DNA from: Bacillota bacterium
GTDB taxonomy: Bacteria; Bacillota; Sulfobacillia; Sulfobacillales; Sulfobacillaceae
Assembly (NCBI GenBank): GCA_021820965.1
Contig: JAKACZ010000015.1
Coordinates: forward strand, 1-64,000
Reading direction: 5' to 3'
DNA length: 64,000 nt
The position numbers were made by a program, and so were the translations under genes. Of this stretch, positions 1 through 9,007 are shown in pieces (the first letter of the stretch is position 1; the number at the start of each line of letters is the position of its first letter). The notes below the pieces were generated by a model. That model had not been told where the DNA came from and did not search any database. It saw only the letters and a list, made by a program, of their open reading frames with translations.

Positions 1-116
1 TCTGAGCGGTGGAGTTGAGCCGCGGCTAGCCGCATAGACCCACAGTAATGGCAACATAATAGCGGATGGGTACCAATATGTCCAGACCAACAATTGGTAA
101 ATGGTAGGTTAATATT

Positions 117-863
117 TCAGGGCTCCTTAGTGAGGACTTGGTCTATCCGATCTCGGTCGGCCTCAATCGTTGCCGCTTCCAGGGTACTCTCCAGGGTAAT
201 CTCACGCACGGCAGCCAATGGCCGGAACTTCAAGAGCGTCTCCTGCAGTTGCTCGTCTAACGCATAGCCGGTGCGTTGGAGGGGCGGGGTGGTGGTACGC
301 CAGGTTTCGATAAGCAAAAGGTCGTTGACCAAGCGGGTTAGCCGTTGGATTTCACGATGCAAGGCAGCCCAGCGGGCAGGGCTGGCGGGAAGGTCTCCAC
401 TGGCCAGACCCTCGAGGTTCGCGCGCAGGACCGCAAGGGGCGTTTTGAGCTCATGCGCCACGCTTGCCAGGAAGAGATCCCGTTGGGCCCGGGTCGATGC
501 CAGACGTTGCGCCATGTCATTGAGCGCGTAACTCAGTTGGCCCCACGGGCCGGTGTCCGTGATCGGTAGGGGTTGCCAGTGCTGATCATCGATGCGGCGA
601 ATCCACGCCACGATGTCGAGCCAATCCCTCGCCAGGATCCGGTCCAGTTGGCGAGCTATTAGCCAACTTAGGCTGGCTACCAGTAGCCAGACACCGCCTG
701 CGATTGCCAATTGGAGAGCGGTTCGCGTGGGCGCCGGGATGAGGTTCCCATCGAGCCACCAGATGCCAACGCTCACAGTTAATCCCAGGGCTACACCCGT
801 GGTCAACGTCAAAATGAGCCACAGTCCTACAACCCAGGGGGTATGCGCGGTTCGGCGCGCCAT
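117..863 (-). pseudogene. Sensor histidine kinase, truncated before the ATPase domain
   Basis: The 248-residue product starts like a membrane sensor kinase: two hydrophobic segments (about residues 10-36 and 48-70), a HAMP-like linker, then a HisKA dimerisation domain with the H-box VAHELKTPL and phospho-acceptor His137. The reading frame ends at QVLTKEP, exactly where family members continue into the N-box (typically QVLTNLLSNA), so the whole HATPase_c domain is missing. Nothing resembling it lies in the remaining 116 bases. Autophosphorylation should therefore be lost; the protein might only sense or be inert. Its start overlaps the 3' end of the response regulator gene by 37 bases, so the two were made together. 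Truncation by a past insertion or deletion is an inference. A large rearrangement at the contig or window edge is the alternative. Confidence 0.75.
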
Positions 864-1558
864 CGATAGCCTACCCCCCGAACAGTGTCAATATACCGCG
901 GGGCCTCCGCGGAGTCTCCTAGTTTTCTTCGCAAGCGGAGAATTTCCATATCCACCGCCCGTTCAAAGACCTCTCCAACATCGCCCCAAATCCGGTCCAG
1001 CAATTCAGATCGCGTCCAGACGCGGCCGGGCGTGGAGGCCAGAAGGCGGAGGGCGTCCCATTCCAGGGCGGTCAGATCCAGAAGGCGCGACCCTTGCCAC
1101 ACTTGGCGGCGCGTGGTGTCAATCCGCAGGTCGTGAACCTGGACGGTATCGGGTGTGAGTGTTTCTGGGTGGTTCCGATCGCGACGGCGAAGGGCCCCGC
1201 ATCGAGCGAGGACTTGGCCGGGGCTAAAGGGTTTGACGACATAGTCATCCGCCCCGACTTGCAATGCCCGGATAATATCGGCCTCCTGATCGCGAACCGT
1301 GAGCATCAAAATGGGGGCCGCCGTGTGTTGGCGGAGAGTGTGGAGTGATGCGAGCCCGGTGCTGTCGGACAGCTGCCAATCCAAGATGATGACGTTCGGG
1401 GCGTGTGCCGCGATCTGCTCCAAGGCTTGCACTAATGAGGCGGCCGCGGCAATAGTCCATCCCCAGGGTTCGCCATAGGCGCGTAACACGTCGGTGATGC
1501 CGGGATCATCGTCAACAATCAGCAACCGGGCTTCGGCGCCCCCGCGCTCGCTGTCCAT
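827..1558 (-). CDS. OmpR/PhoB-family response regulator
   Basis: A 243-residue two-domain regulator. The receiver domain (about 11-120) has the acidic pair DDD at 16-18, the phosphorylatable Asp60 in NVIILDWQ, and the conserved Lys in VVKPFSP. The C-terminal winged helix (about 140-235) has the family signatures LTALEWDALRLL, RVWTRSELLDRIWG and YIDTVRGVGYRW. ATG at 1558 is chosen because GGGGG lies just upstream on the minus strand; a longer frame upstream lacks a ribosome site. It is the first gene of an operon with the kinase at 117-863 and is divergent from the membrane protein and cupredoxin genes, whose shared promoter region holds three TGTGAC repeats. It probably controls itself and those genes. 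Confidence 0.93.
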   Translation of the reverse strand: MDSERGGAEARLLIVDDDPGITDVLRAYGEPWGWTIAAAASLVQALEQIAAHAPNVIILDWQLSDSTGLASLHTLRQHTAAPILMLTVRDQEADIIRALQVGADDYVVKPFSPGQVLARCGALRRRDRNHPETLTPDTVQVHDLRIDTTRRQVWQGSRLLDLTALEWDALRLLASTPGRVWTRSELLDRIWGDVGEVFERAVDMEILRLRRKLGDSAEAPRYIDTVRGVGYRWRAEPRIPPGL

Positions 1559-1628
1559 CGTGCGACCCCCGCTTTTTCGGTCTTGGTCTTCCAGGCACAG
1601 TATAGCACGCGGCTGCGGAGAGCACGGT

Positions 1629-1656
1629 TGTGACCATTCTGTGACAGAAGGGTGAC
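1629..1656. promoter_or_regulatory. Three 11-bp-spaced TGTGAC repeats, likely response-regulator binding site
   Basis: TGTGAC occurs at 1629-1634 and 1640-1645 and GGTGAC at 1651-1656, exactly 11 bases apart, in the 164-base divergent region between the regulator gene and the membrane protein gene. Hexamers repeated once per helical turn are the usual target layout for OmpR/PhoB-family dimers. Binding by the adjacent regulator is inferred. Confidence 0.5.
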
Positions 1657-1722
1657 ACACACGCAACCGGCGTATGTAAAGCTGATGACGAAGTGATGCA
1701 GCAAAGGAAAGGAGTCGCGTTG

Positions 1723-2844
1723 ATGGACATGCCGCTCCGATCGATGATGGACCCTAAGGTGACTGCGCTGTTTTATCATACCTTATTCCGCACGATGCTG
1801 GCGACGGGCGGAACGCTCATCCTCATCGTGGGCGGGTGGTGGCTGACTCGCCATCTGGCGGACGAACCGCCGACTACGCCCCTGGCTACCCCGGTGCCGG
1901 TGCGCGGCCTCGGCTATCGCATACTCTACGGGGGATTGGGCGCCCTGTGGATGGTGGACGCCATGTTGCAACTGCAACCGGCTATGCCCAACAGCGCCTT
2001 TGTGGAAATGGTGATCACTCCCACGCTTCACGGGCAGCCCCCGTGGTTTCTCCGGGTGTTGGGAATAGGGGCACAACTTTGGTCGACAGCCCCGATCACG
2101 GCGGACTTGGCGACTTTTTGGATCCAACTTGCGATTGGCCTGGTGCTGGTGCTGGGTCGCCACCGCCCGTGGGGGCGCTGGGGGCTCTGGGCTACGCTTG
2201 GATGGGGGCTCATTGTCTGGATTTGGGGCGAGGGGCTGGGGTCGCTTCTCGCGGATCCGTCCTGGGTGTCAGGGGATCCCGGAGCGGTTTTCTTTTACAT
2301 GGTGAGTGCCGTCCTGTTATTGTTGCCTGATCGCTGGTGGTCGTCTGGGCGGATTTCCCGCGGCATCGCGGGGGGAATGGCAGGATTTTGGCTGGTGGGG
2401 GCGGCGTTCCAAGCGGCACCGGAGAGTGGGTATTGGACACAGGGGCTGATTCAAACCTGGCTAAATGCCGCGACCAACGCACAACCTGCCTGGATTTCGA
2501 CGGCCATCTACCGCCTCACCGATGCGACCCTGGCCCATCCCCTTTTGATCAATGGGGTTGTGGTCACCTTAATGTTTGGCCTGGGATTACTGTGGCTATG
2601 GCGTCCGTGGCATGGAGCGACGAATGCCCTCACGCTCGGAACGCTGTTGGCACTATGGTGGTTTGGTCAAGATTTTGGGGTGTTAGGCGGGGTTGGGACG
2701 GACGTGCAGACCGCACCGCTGATCGCGCTCATTCTGGTCGCGGGCACTCTCCACACGCAGCTTCGCACAGTGCAGGCGGCTTCGCTTCATGGTGATGACG
2801 CGGTCCCCCGGATCGAGCCCGATGCCCAGGCTCCTTGGCCGTAA
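1723..2844 (+). CDS. Polytopic membrane protein of unknown function beside a cupredoxin
   Basis: A 373-residue protein with roughly eight to ten hydrophobic segments and a short polar C-terminal tail. I recognise no named domain. The stretch GALWMVDAMLQLQPAMPNS resembles a motif seen in uncharacterised actinobacterial and acidophile membrane proteins; this is recalled resemblance, not a search result. ATG at 1723 is preferred over an in-frame ATG at 1693 because AAAGGAG (1708-1714) sits eight bases before it. The gene is divergent from the two-component regulator and lies 245 bases ahead of a cupredoxin gene on the same strand. A role in copper or electron transport is therefore possible, but nothing in the protein proves it. 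Confidence 0.8.
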   Translation: MDMPLRSMMDPKVTALFYHTLFRTMLATGGTLILIVGGWWLTRHLADEPPTTPLATPVPVRGLGYRILYGGLGALWMVDAMLQLQPAMPNSAFVEMVITPTLHGQPPWFLRVLGIGAQLWSTAPITADLATFWIQLAIGLVLVLGRHRPWGRWGLWATLGWGLIVWIWGEGLGSLLADPSWVSGDPGAVFFYMVSAVLLLLPDRWWSSGRISRGIAGGMAGFWLVGAAFQAAPESGYWTQGLIQTWLNAATNAQPAWISTAIYRLTDATLAHPLLINGVVVTLMFGLGLLWLWRPWHGATNALTLGTLLALWWFGQDFGVLGGVGTDVQTAPLIALILVAGTLHTQLRTVQAASLHGDDAVPRIEPDAQAPWP

Positions 2845-3089
2845 ACCGCCGCCGAGGGCTCCAAAGATGATGGGGCGGCGGCGCACGCGCTGGGGATGGG
2901 CGTCACGGCGGCGCAGTTATGGATGGATGGTTAGGCCATCTCCCGGCCATTGGGAGTCGTGTGCGGTGCTGCAATTGTTGTGTGTGCGGGCGAGCAGGCG
3001 AAGGAACTGCCATACGGGGACGTCCCGATGCCTAACAATAGAGCTCGCCCGCAGGAAACCGCAAGGTCATGAGAAAGGAGGCTGCCACC

Positions 3090-3707
3090 ATGCCCTATCC
3101 TAGAAGGTGGTTGAGCATCCTTGTCACGGGAGTTGCGGCTTTATTGGTTGCCGGCGAATCTGTGCACGCGGTGCAGCGCCACAAGCCTCTCGCGGGCCCG
3201 TTCAGCAGTCCTGTCAGCGCGGTGCTCACGCCGTCGATGACGGCTCGTTGGGCGCGTCAAACCTCTCCGAGTGCGTTGGTAAATCGGCAAAGCAGGGAAA
3301 TTACCTTCCACACTCGGCGCGTGCGCATCGTCGCTCTCGCCGCCCCGATCGCGTTGCACCGGGGCGGTATGCAATGGGTGATTGATGGGCTGGTGAACCC
3401 TGCGATTCGGATGCCGGAGGGAGCTCAGGTGGAGGTGGTTGTTATTAACGCCGACGCCACGCATTGGCACGGGTTTTCGGTGACCGACGTGCGTGATTTT
3501 GCGCGTGCGCAGGACGTCCCCGTGTTTGCCGGTGCGTTTATCGGCATGGTTCCCCCGATCACGCTGGCAGGGGATCAGTGGGCGGAGGCTAGCTTTGTCG
3601 CAGGACGGGTGGGCACGTTCCATTATGTATGTTGGCTACCAGGTCATGCTGCACGTGGAATGTGGGGAACCTGGACTGTGGTGCGGCCACCTTCTACGAC
3701 GCGCTGA
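3090..3707 (+). CDS. Sulfocyanin-like blue copper protein (cupredoxin)
   Basis: A 205-residue exported protein. Residues 1-27 form a signal peptide or N-terminal anchor (RR, then ILVTGVAALLVAG, ending SVHA). The C-terminal cupredoxin fold (about 75-200) carries all type 1 copper ligands: a His in THWHGF (125 or 127), Cys181, His186 and Met191 in the block VCWLPGHAARGMWG. The Cys-x4-His-x4-Met spacing and the GHA..GM sequence are those of sulfocyanins and related acidophile electron carriers. It would carry electrons outside the membrane, for example between an iron- or sulfur-oxidising chain and a terminal oxidase (inference). AAAGGAGG at 3074-3081 fixes ATG 3090. It follows the membrane protein gene and may share its two-component control. 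Confidence 0.88.
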   Translation: MPYPRRWLSILVTGVAALLVAGESVHAVQRHKPLAGPFSSPVSAVLTPSMTARWARQTSPSALVNRQSREITFHTRRVRIVALAAPIALHRGGMQWVIDGLVNPAIRMPEGAQVEVVVINADATHWHGFSVTDVRDFARAQDVPVFAGAFIGMVPPITLAGDQWAEASFVAGRVGTFHYVCWLPGHAARGMWGTWTVVRPPSTTR

Positions 3708-3780
3708 AAAAGGGAGCTTAAAGACCCCATGCGGGGAATCCTTTCGGTGGGGCGACGCACTTCCTTTGGCGAGCGTCATG

Positions 3781-3993
3781 TCAGAGCGAGGAGGACGTCA
3801 GGCGGCGGCGAATCTCATCATACTCTTCGGGCGTAATGTCCCCGCGTGCCAGGCGCAACTCCAGGATGGCCAACGGATTGTCCTCCCCTTGGGTGATGCG
3901 CGGGCGCCGCTGGTACCAGGTCCAGATGCCGGCTCCCATCAGAATCAGGATGGCAAGCCAGATGAAATTGCTCAGCCACATCATCCACATCAT
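3781..3993 (-). CDS. Small membrane protein with C-terminal SHOCT domain
   Basis: A 70-residue protein: one transmembrane helix (WLAILILMGAGIWTW), a short basic linker, then a SHOCT motif (PLAILELRLARGDITPEEY). SHOCT is a short C-terminal helix-turn-helix thought to mediate oligomerisation; it often marks small membrane or secreted proteins. The start is placed at ATG 3993, preceded by GGGAGG on the minus strand; an upstream extension in the same frame has no ribosome site. It converges on the cupredoxin gene and otherwise stands alone. Function unknown. Confidence 0.8.
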   Translation of the reverse strand: MMWMMWLSNFIWLAILILMGAGIWTWYQRRPRITQGEDNPLAILELRLARGDITPEEYDEIRRRLTSSSL

Positions 3994-4759
3994 ACGCCGC
4001 ACAACCTCCCACAGCCTATTATAAAGCCGCACCTTCCGAATAGCATGTGGGCAATCCCGTGCGCCCCATGATGAAACCGCCGAAACCAACTGCAGGTCAT
4101 GGGCGAGCGTCCGCCTGACACTGTCGGCGTCATGCACGGCTAATCTTCTTGTAAGAGGTGTTGTTTCATGTGGAACGCCGACGGACCGCCGGGCCTAAGT
4201 GCTCCGTAATAAGTCGCCGGGCCCACCCTCCAAGATTTCTCGGAACGTCGAACGTGAGACTGTCGAGACCCGGCAGTCCACGCAGAAACGCTAAAATCAC
4301 GGGAGCAATCCCTGGTGCCAGTTGTGAAGCGAATGGGCTCATACAGACATTCGCCACCGTTAATGGCCAGACAGGCTCCAGCTTTAGGAAACAACCGTGA
4401 TTCCGAAAGCGGAGAGCGAACAATGAGTGAAAAATGAACCTGGGTAACTTTGGGTGAGTTTTTCGTAACGGACGACGTCCTCTACGGTTTTCTGCGGGAT
4501 CGCTATCAGATTCAGATGTTCCGCGGAATGTACCGAAGTGGCTCGGGAAAAGGTGCTTCTGAACACGTTAGGTGGCCGACCTGGCCACCATCCAGACCTC
4601 TATCGCTCGGTTTCTGACGTGTTGCCGAGTGTGCCAGGGGAGGGGACATGGCGGCTCTATGGCATGCAACGTCATTCGCGATTATCCGGAACGCGCTTAT
4701 TGAGCATGCTGAGGCGCCGGGTTCGCTGGCCTGGTCCATTCGGGGGATTCTGAAAACGT
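3994..4759. other. Gap with no recognisable gene
   Basis: Short open frames occur on both strands (for example 4166-4423 minus) but none has a ribosome site, a recognisable motif or convincing codon use. The stretch just left of the IS630 remnant is probably decayed sequence. Confidence 0.5.
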
Positions 4760-5365
4760 GACCGAGGGGACCGTGCGGCGTATCTGATCGCCTGTCGGGA
4801 TGGGGGCATCGATGCCCTCCGCTGGTTCAACCCGATCCTCACACGGCGGCGTTGGATGCCTATGGGGCGGTGCCGCCTTTGAGGCGCGTCGATTGGATTA
4901 CGGCGTTGATTAGCGTCCATCGGAGCGCTACGCCGCCAATCCGCGCCAAAGCCAACCCGGTCCAGCAACGCGAATTTCTGAAGACAGAACTCACCCTAGT
5001 CTTAGCAGAGGACCAGGTGGGCCAGCCGACAGGTGCTTTTCCTGGGCGCGGTGCACTTTATGATCGGAACGGGGCTGAGCTATCTCTGCATAGTGCCTTA
5101 TCCGGGCCCTGTTGCTGCCCTTCGGGCGGCAACGCTGTCATGTCTTGGGTGCGCTCCACGCCATCGCCCAGAGAGTCTTACCGACCACCGAGACCTCGAG
5201 CAATAGTCGGAGCGTGGTGACATGGCTGGCCTAACTGGCCGAGCGCTTCACGGAGCGTCCGATTACCGTGGTCTTGGATAACACCCGCTACCAGAGAAAT
5301 CACTTTGTCATGCCTGCGGTGGAACGCCTGGAAGCAATGTACGATGACTGTTGGCGGCTCTGACA
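4760..5365 (+). pseudogene. IS630-family transposase remnant (multiple frameshifts)
   Basis: Pieces of one IS630-type DDE transposase can be read across shifting frames: AKANPVQQREFLKTEL near 4945-5000, VLFLGAVHFMIGTGLSYL near 5033-5087, a region matching GALHAI near 5150, and ITVVLDNTRYQRNHFVM near 5262-5312. The last piece closely matches the better-preserved fragment at 14185-14487, so both derive from the same or a sister element. Stops and frameshifts break it several times, and the C-terminal LPTYSPNLNLIERLWK part is absent. No functional product is possible. Confidence 0.75.
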
Positions 5366-5652
5366 AGTCAGGTACATGAAGAACCAGGCGATGTAGCGTT
5401 ACTTCATGGTTGGAAGTTAAACGATTATGGCTCCGAGCCGGTAAGCCGGTAATTGTCCATGAACCGTTGGTCTTGCGCCCGTTCGGGCGTCTTACGTATT
5501 AGAGGCTCGGGTTCGGTGGTGTCCATCGGCGTCGGGCCGCTGAAGGCGCGACCTTCGGTCATACGGTTTCCACTGGTCGTACACATGGGTGTGGACTATT
5601 AGCGGGTTCCGTGGGCACGGGGTGTGGCGTACGATGGACTAGAAGGCCAGCG

Positions 5653-6836
5653 ATGCGGGAGGAGGTGAGTCTGTATTTTTTGCGGCGGTTTCTCGTGCCC
5701 GGCCTCTGGGAGATTGCCACGACCGCGGCGGCCAGTTTTACCGGGGCGTGGTTGTGGCGGCTCCACACTCCGCCTGACACTGTCATTCTGTATTACCTGG
5801 TGTGGTTTGGTGTCATGACCGGGGTCTTTGGCGTGGCCGCTGTAACCCGGTATCCCGCGGCAAGCCGGACAATGCAAGCCCTCGGATTAAGTGTGGCGAT
5901 CATCTATATATCTGGGGGCCTTCGCCGTCTTGGGCAGCGATGCCCGGGGATGGGTTTGGGCCTTGGCCGGTTTGACCGGCCTCGCCAGCGGCCTCTATTG
6001 GCTGGCGCTTTATGCCCAAGCCGCGCATACGGTGCATGCGTCTCAAGCGACACAATACACGGCGTGGCTCGGGGTGGTGGAGACTGGGGCGGGTGTTGCG
6101 GTTCCCCCCTTAACCGGTCTCGTAATTGCGGCGCTTCCGGGCCTTGTGGGCTATCGCCTTATCTTCCTGGGCGCGGCTGTGCTGGTGGCCGTGGCGCTTA
6201 CACTTAGCCAAATCGAACCCGGGGGTCGACGCTGCGGGAACCGGCGGACCTGGAGCCCGCCTCAGCCCAATGGCGCCTGACTCTATACAGTATGGCGGCG
6301 TTAGGATTGCGTGATGGGGTGCTCTTCTTCATCCCGGGACTCTATTTGTTCGTGCTGACGGATCGTCCCGTCCTGTTGGGCACCTATCTCGCCCTGCTGG
6401 CCGCCGTCCAAACCGTTGCTTTTTGGGTTTACAAGGACACCGCCCGTGGCCGCCGCTCGCAACGCTCGCTGTCTCTTTAGCAGGAGGCGCGACTCTCTGG
6501 CTGGCGCCACCTGTGCCCGGCATTTTTGCGCTCGGACTGCTGACCGGAGCAACCTACCCCGCATTTAAGGTCCCTCTGGAGAGCCAGGCGCTGACGGTCA
6601 TCCGTGACCTATCCTCGTCGGTCGGACTGGAAGTGCGCCTTACTAGCGTAAAGGAGCTTGCCTTGAACGTGGGGCGCGTTGCCGATTTAGGAGTGCTTTG
6701 GCTGGTGATCGTATTGGTTGCGCACCCCATTCCCGTCATGCGTGAGATCCTCATTGGGTGGAGCGCGATCGCGATGATCTTGACAACTCAACTCTGGGTC
6801 ATACGGCGCGCGAACCCGGCGCGTGTCTACGATTGA
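5653..6836 (+). pseudogene. Major facilitator superfamily transporter, broken by three frameshifts
   Basis: Four consecutive open stretches in alternating frames together make one polytopic transporter of about 390 residues. ATG 5653 begins MREEVSLYFLRRFLVPGLW. The frame moves near 5910, again near 6225 at a run of five G, and again near 6440. Downstream pieces include TGLASGLYWLALYAQAAHT and GVLFFIPGLYLFVL, ending IRRANPARVYD at 6836. Each break is a single-base slip without loss of flanking coding sequence, which suggests a recently dead gene or sequencing errors. The layout resembles MFS exporters of Firmicutes; the substrate is unknown. Neighbours are transposase remnants, which favours genuine decay. 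Confidence 0.7.
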
Positions 6837-7620
6837 GCTTTGGGGGCGGGGCCACCCATGGTCCAACTACGGTAACGACTCAGCGCCCGCAAATCCCACT
6901 GAATAGGGTACCTCCCCTGCGGTAATCTCGTCCGCTGTGGGGATGAGGTGAGGTGCGACGGCGCATACACCGGCACCGTGATCGCGGACCGAACTAGTGA
7001 ACCACCGACCCAGAATGGGTCGTGGATATGATCTGATCTTCGCGCTCCGGGAGCGCGTGGATGCACTAACCCAATAGGTCGAGGCTTCCAGCGACCGCGT
7101 GGGGAGTTGGATGTACAACCCCCTCCAAAACAGCCAGACCAGCCGCAAGCCGCCCTCGAGCGACGATATAAAACCCAGGGGCCTCAGAGTTTGCGAAAAG
7201 AAACGGCAAACCGAGCGGTGGCGATCACAGCAGCCCAAATGGATCCTGGCCATCACATGCCTCAACCGGCAGTTTAAACAGTCGCGGTATCTCCATCATT
7301 GCTAAAGCGCGTGCCGATGGCCATCCGTGCAATGCCCTGTATCGTGCGCCGGTGTTTGGATTAGCACAGCCTGGTGCTGGCGGCCTTCGCTGCTATAGAT
7401 GCATTAACAGCCAAGTAAATGAGGCACTAAGGGCGATAGACCTGGCGGTTTAGTGCGATCCGCTCAGCCTATCCTGCATAGCGTACGCTGGTTTCACTCG
7501 CATAGGCTGGTCGATTGCGGGGAATTACAAAGAATAAAGAAGAGCGAGAGGGCGATCCGGCCCGCGGCTGGCATGTGCGAAACCGCTGGTCGCGTCCGGG
7601 ATTTGGGGAGGGCAAAGAGG
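6837..7620. other. Gap of about 780 bases with no supported gene
   Basis: A minus-strand open frame (6867-7265) and several short plus-strand ones exist, but they show no family motif, membrane pattern or ribosome site. Probably decayed sequence; only the last 40 bases look like the leader of the next gene. Confidence 0.5.
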
Positions 7621-8076
7621 ATGGTGACTCATCGCGGAATATCCCGACAGCTCTGGATATCGGGACTCAGCGTGTGGATGATTGGGGCGCTCGGCGTCCA
7701 GTTCTTATTGGGAATGTACATCAACCTGTTTGTGTCGCTCCCGGTATACACAGCAGCACCGACAGGTCCGATGGCTGGGAGCGCCATGATGATGGGAATG
7801 GTCGGGGCATCGCCTCTGATCATGTTCCATGCACTCTGGGCCCTTGGCCTGGCGGTCGGCGGGTTAGTTGTCGTGCTGAAAACGCTCCTGTCTCACCGTG
7901 CCGATCTCGTATCGGTGGCGGGGGTCGGCTTCCTGGCTATCCTCGTCGCGGGATGGGCGGGTCTAGAATTCCTGATGGCCGGTCAACACAATGCGATGTC
8001 CTATGTTATGGCGCTGGGGTGGTTGGGCGCTATGCTGGCATACCTGGTCATCGCGCGCGATAGCGCAGCCCTATAG
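7621..8076 (+). CDS. Four-helix membrane protein, function unknown
   Basis: A 151-residue protein with four hydrophobic helices (about 12-32, 58-80, 94-114 and 124-145) and a Met/Gly-rich loop (GSAMMMGMVG) between the first two. ATG 7621 is preceded by GGGGAGGGCAAAGAGG; the open frame extends upstream to 7453, but that part is not hydrophobic and has no ribosome site. I recognise no named family, although small four-helix proteins of this shape are common in acidophilic Gram-positives. It stands alone between decayed regions. Confidence 0.6.
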   Translation: MVTHRGISRQLWISGLSVWMIGALGVQFLLGMYINLFVSLPVYTAAPTGPMAGSAMMMGMVGASPLIMFHALWALGLAVGGLVVVLKTLLSHRADLVSVAGVGFLAILVAGWAGLEFLMAGQHNAMSYVMALGWLGAMLAYLVIARDSAAL

Positions 8077-8159
8077 TAGCGTGTAATACAACCGGTGCTC
8101 GAGCGGTCTCCAACTGAGCTGCGTAAAATCCCATAACCGCAGGATCTCGCGCTCCGCCA

Positions 8160-8429
8160 CTCAAATCGGGGCGCACATCTTTGGAATCACCAAAAGGCGG
8201 GCTGAACCGGCGCGGACCCGTGCTGATCATAGTCGGCGGTGACGGACCGGAACGTGGTGTCAAAATGCCCACGATCCACCGTCGTGCCTTCGTGGAGGTA
8301 AGCCTGGGTAGCCATGGCCGCAAAAGTCCCGGCAGGGTGGGCGTGCGCAAGTTTGTCTAACACACGGCCGAATAAACTGTCCTCTATCAGATCGCTCGCG
8401 GTGCGGCCGGCGCCCAGGATTGCGGCATA
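8160..8429 (-). pseudogene. IS1634-family transposase fragment (central part)
   Basis: Read on the minus strand, 8429-8187 gives an 80-codon open stretch containing SLFGRVLDKLAHAHPAGTFA and TTVDRGHFDTT, ending at a TGA; in a neighbouring frame it continues as GDSKDVRPDLS. That order (inactive N-domain, then HFDTT, then YSKDxRPD) is the one in IS1634-type transposases. The fragment ends about where the separate copy at 12949-14142 begins, so the two are complementary parts of the same kind of gene. Not functional. Confidence 0.6.
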
Positions 8430-9007
8430 GTTACGCTAATCCGCATGGTTACGCCAATCCTCTCACACACTTCCGTTGCCGTGATGAGGACCTGCGCTTA
8501 TGAACGGGATTTCATCGTGTCGAGCCGTTTTGAAGCAACACCTGCATAGCGTTAAACGACTCATCCAACCGACATCTGCAGACGGTGCAATCCGTCGGGA
8601 GTCGTGGTGGTCGAGACGGCGACTTGCCAACCCTTCGTTCCCGTTTCGTGACGGAATCCCCGGGGTAAGCGTCCCCATCAGTTTGCACCTGGTGACAGCG
8701 ACGCTGGTAGTGCCCCTACAGGGGCGGTCATCCCGGCATGAGGCCGAGGACCATCACGGGTCACCGAACGGTGGCAGGCATCCCAGCGGACCAAGCGATT
8801 ACGAGGGGGACAACCGGCAGCTTCCGAAATAAAGGGCGGCCCGACCACCCGACTTGTCGGGACCATCACGTAGGGATTATCTTCGCCGTCCCTGCGAAAT
8901 ACCAATTTCTAGGTGCGGATACGATCGATACCTTCGTGGAGATATTTCGAGTGCTCGTGGGTGTCGTTCAGGTCGTTAGGGTACATAGAACAGGCCTTGA
9001 CCCATAT
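8430..9007. other. Gap with no recognisable gene
   Basis: Only short frames without motifs or ribosome sites. It may hold further unrecognised transposase debris, since both flanks are decayed or end-of-gene sequence. Confidence 0.4.
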
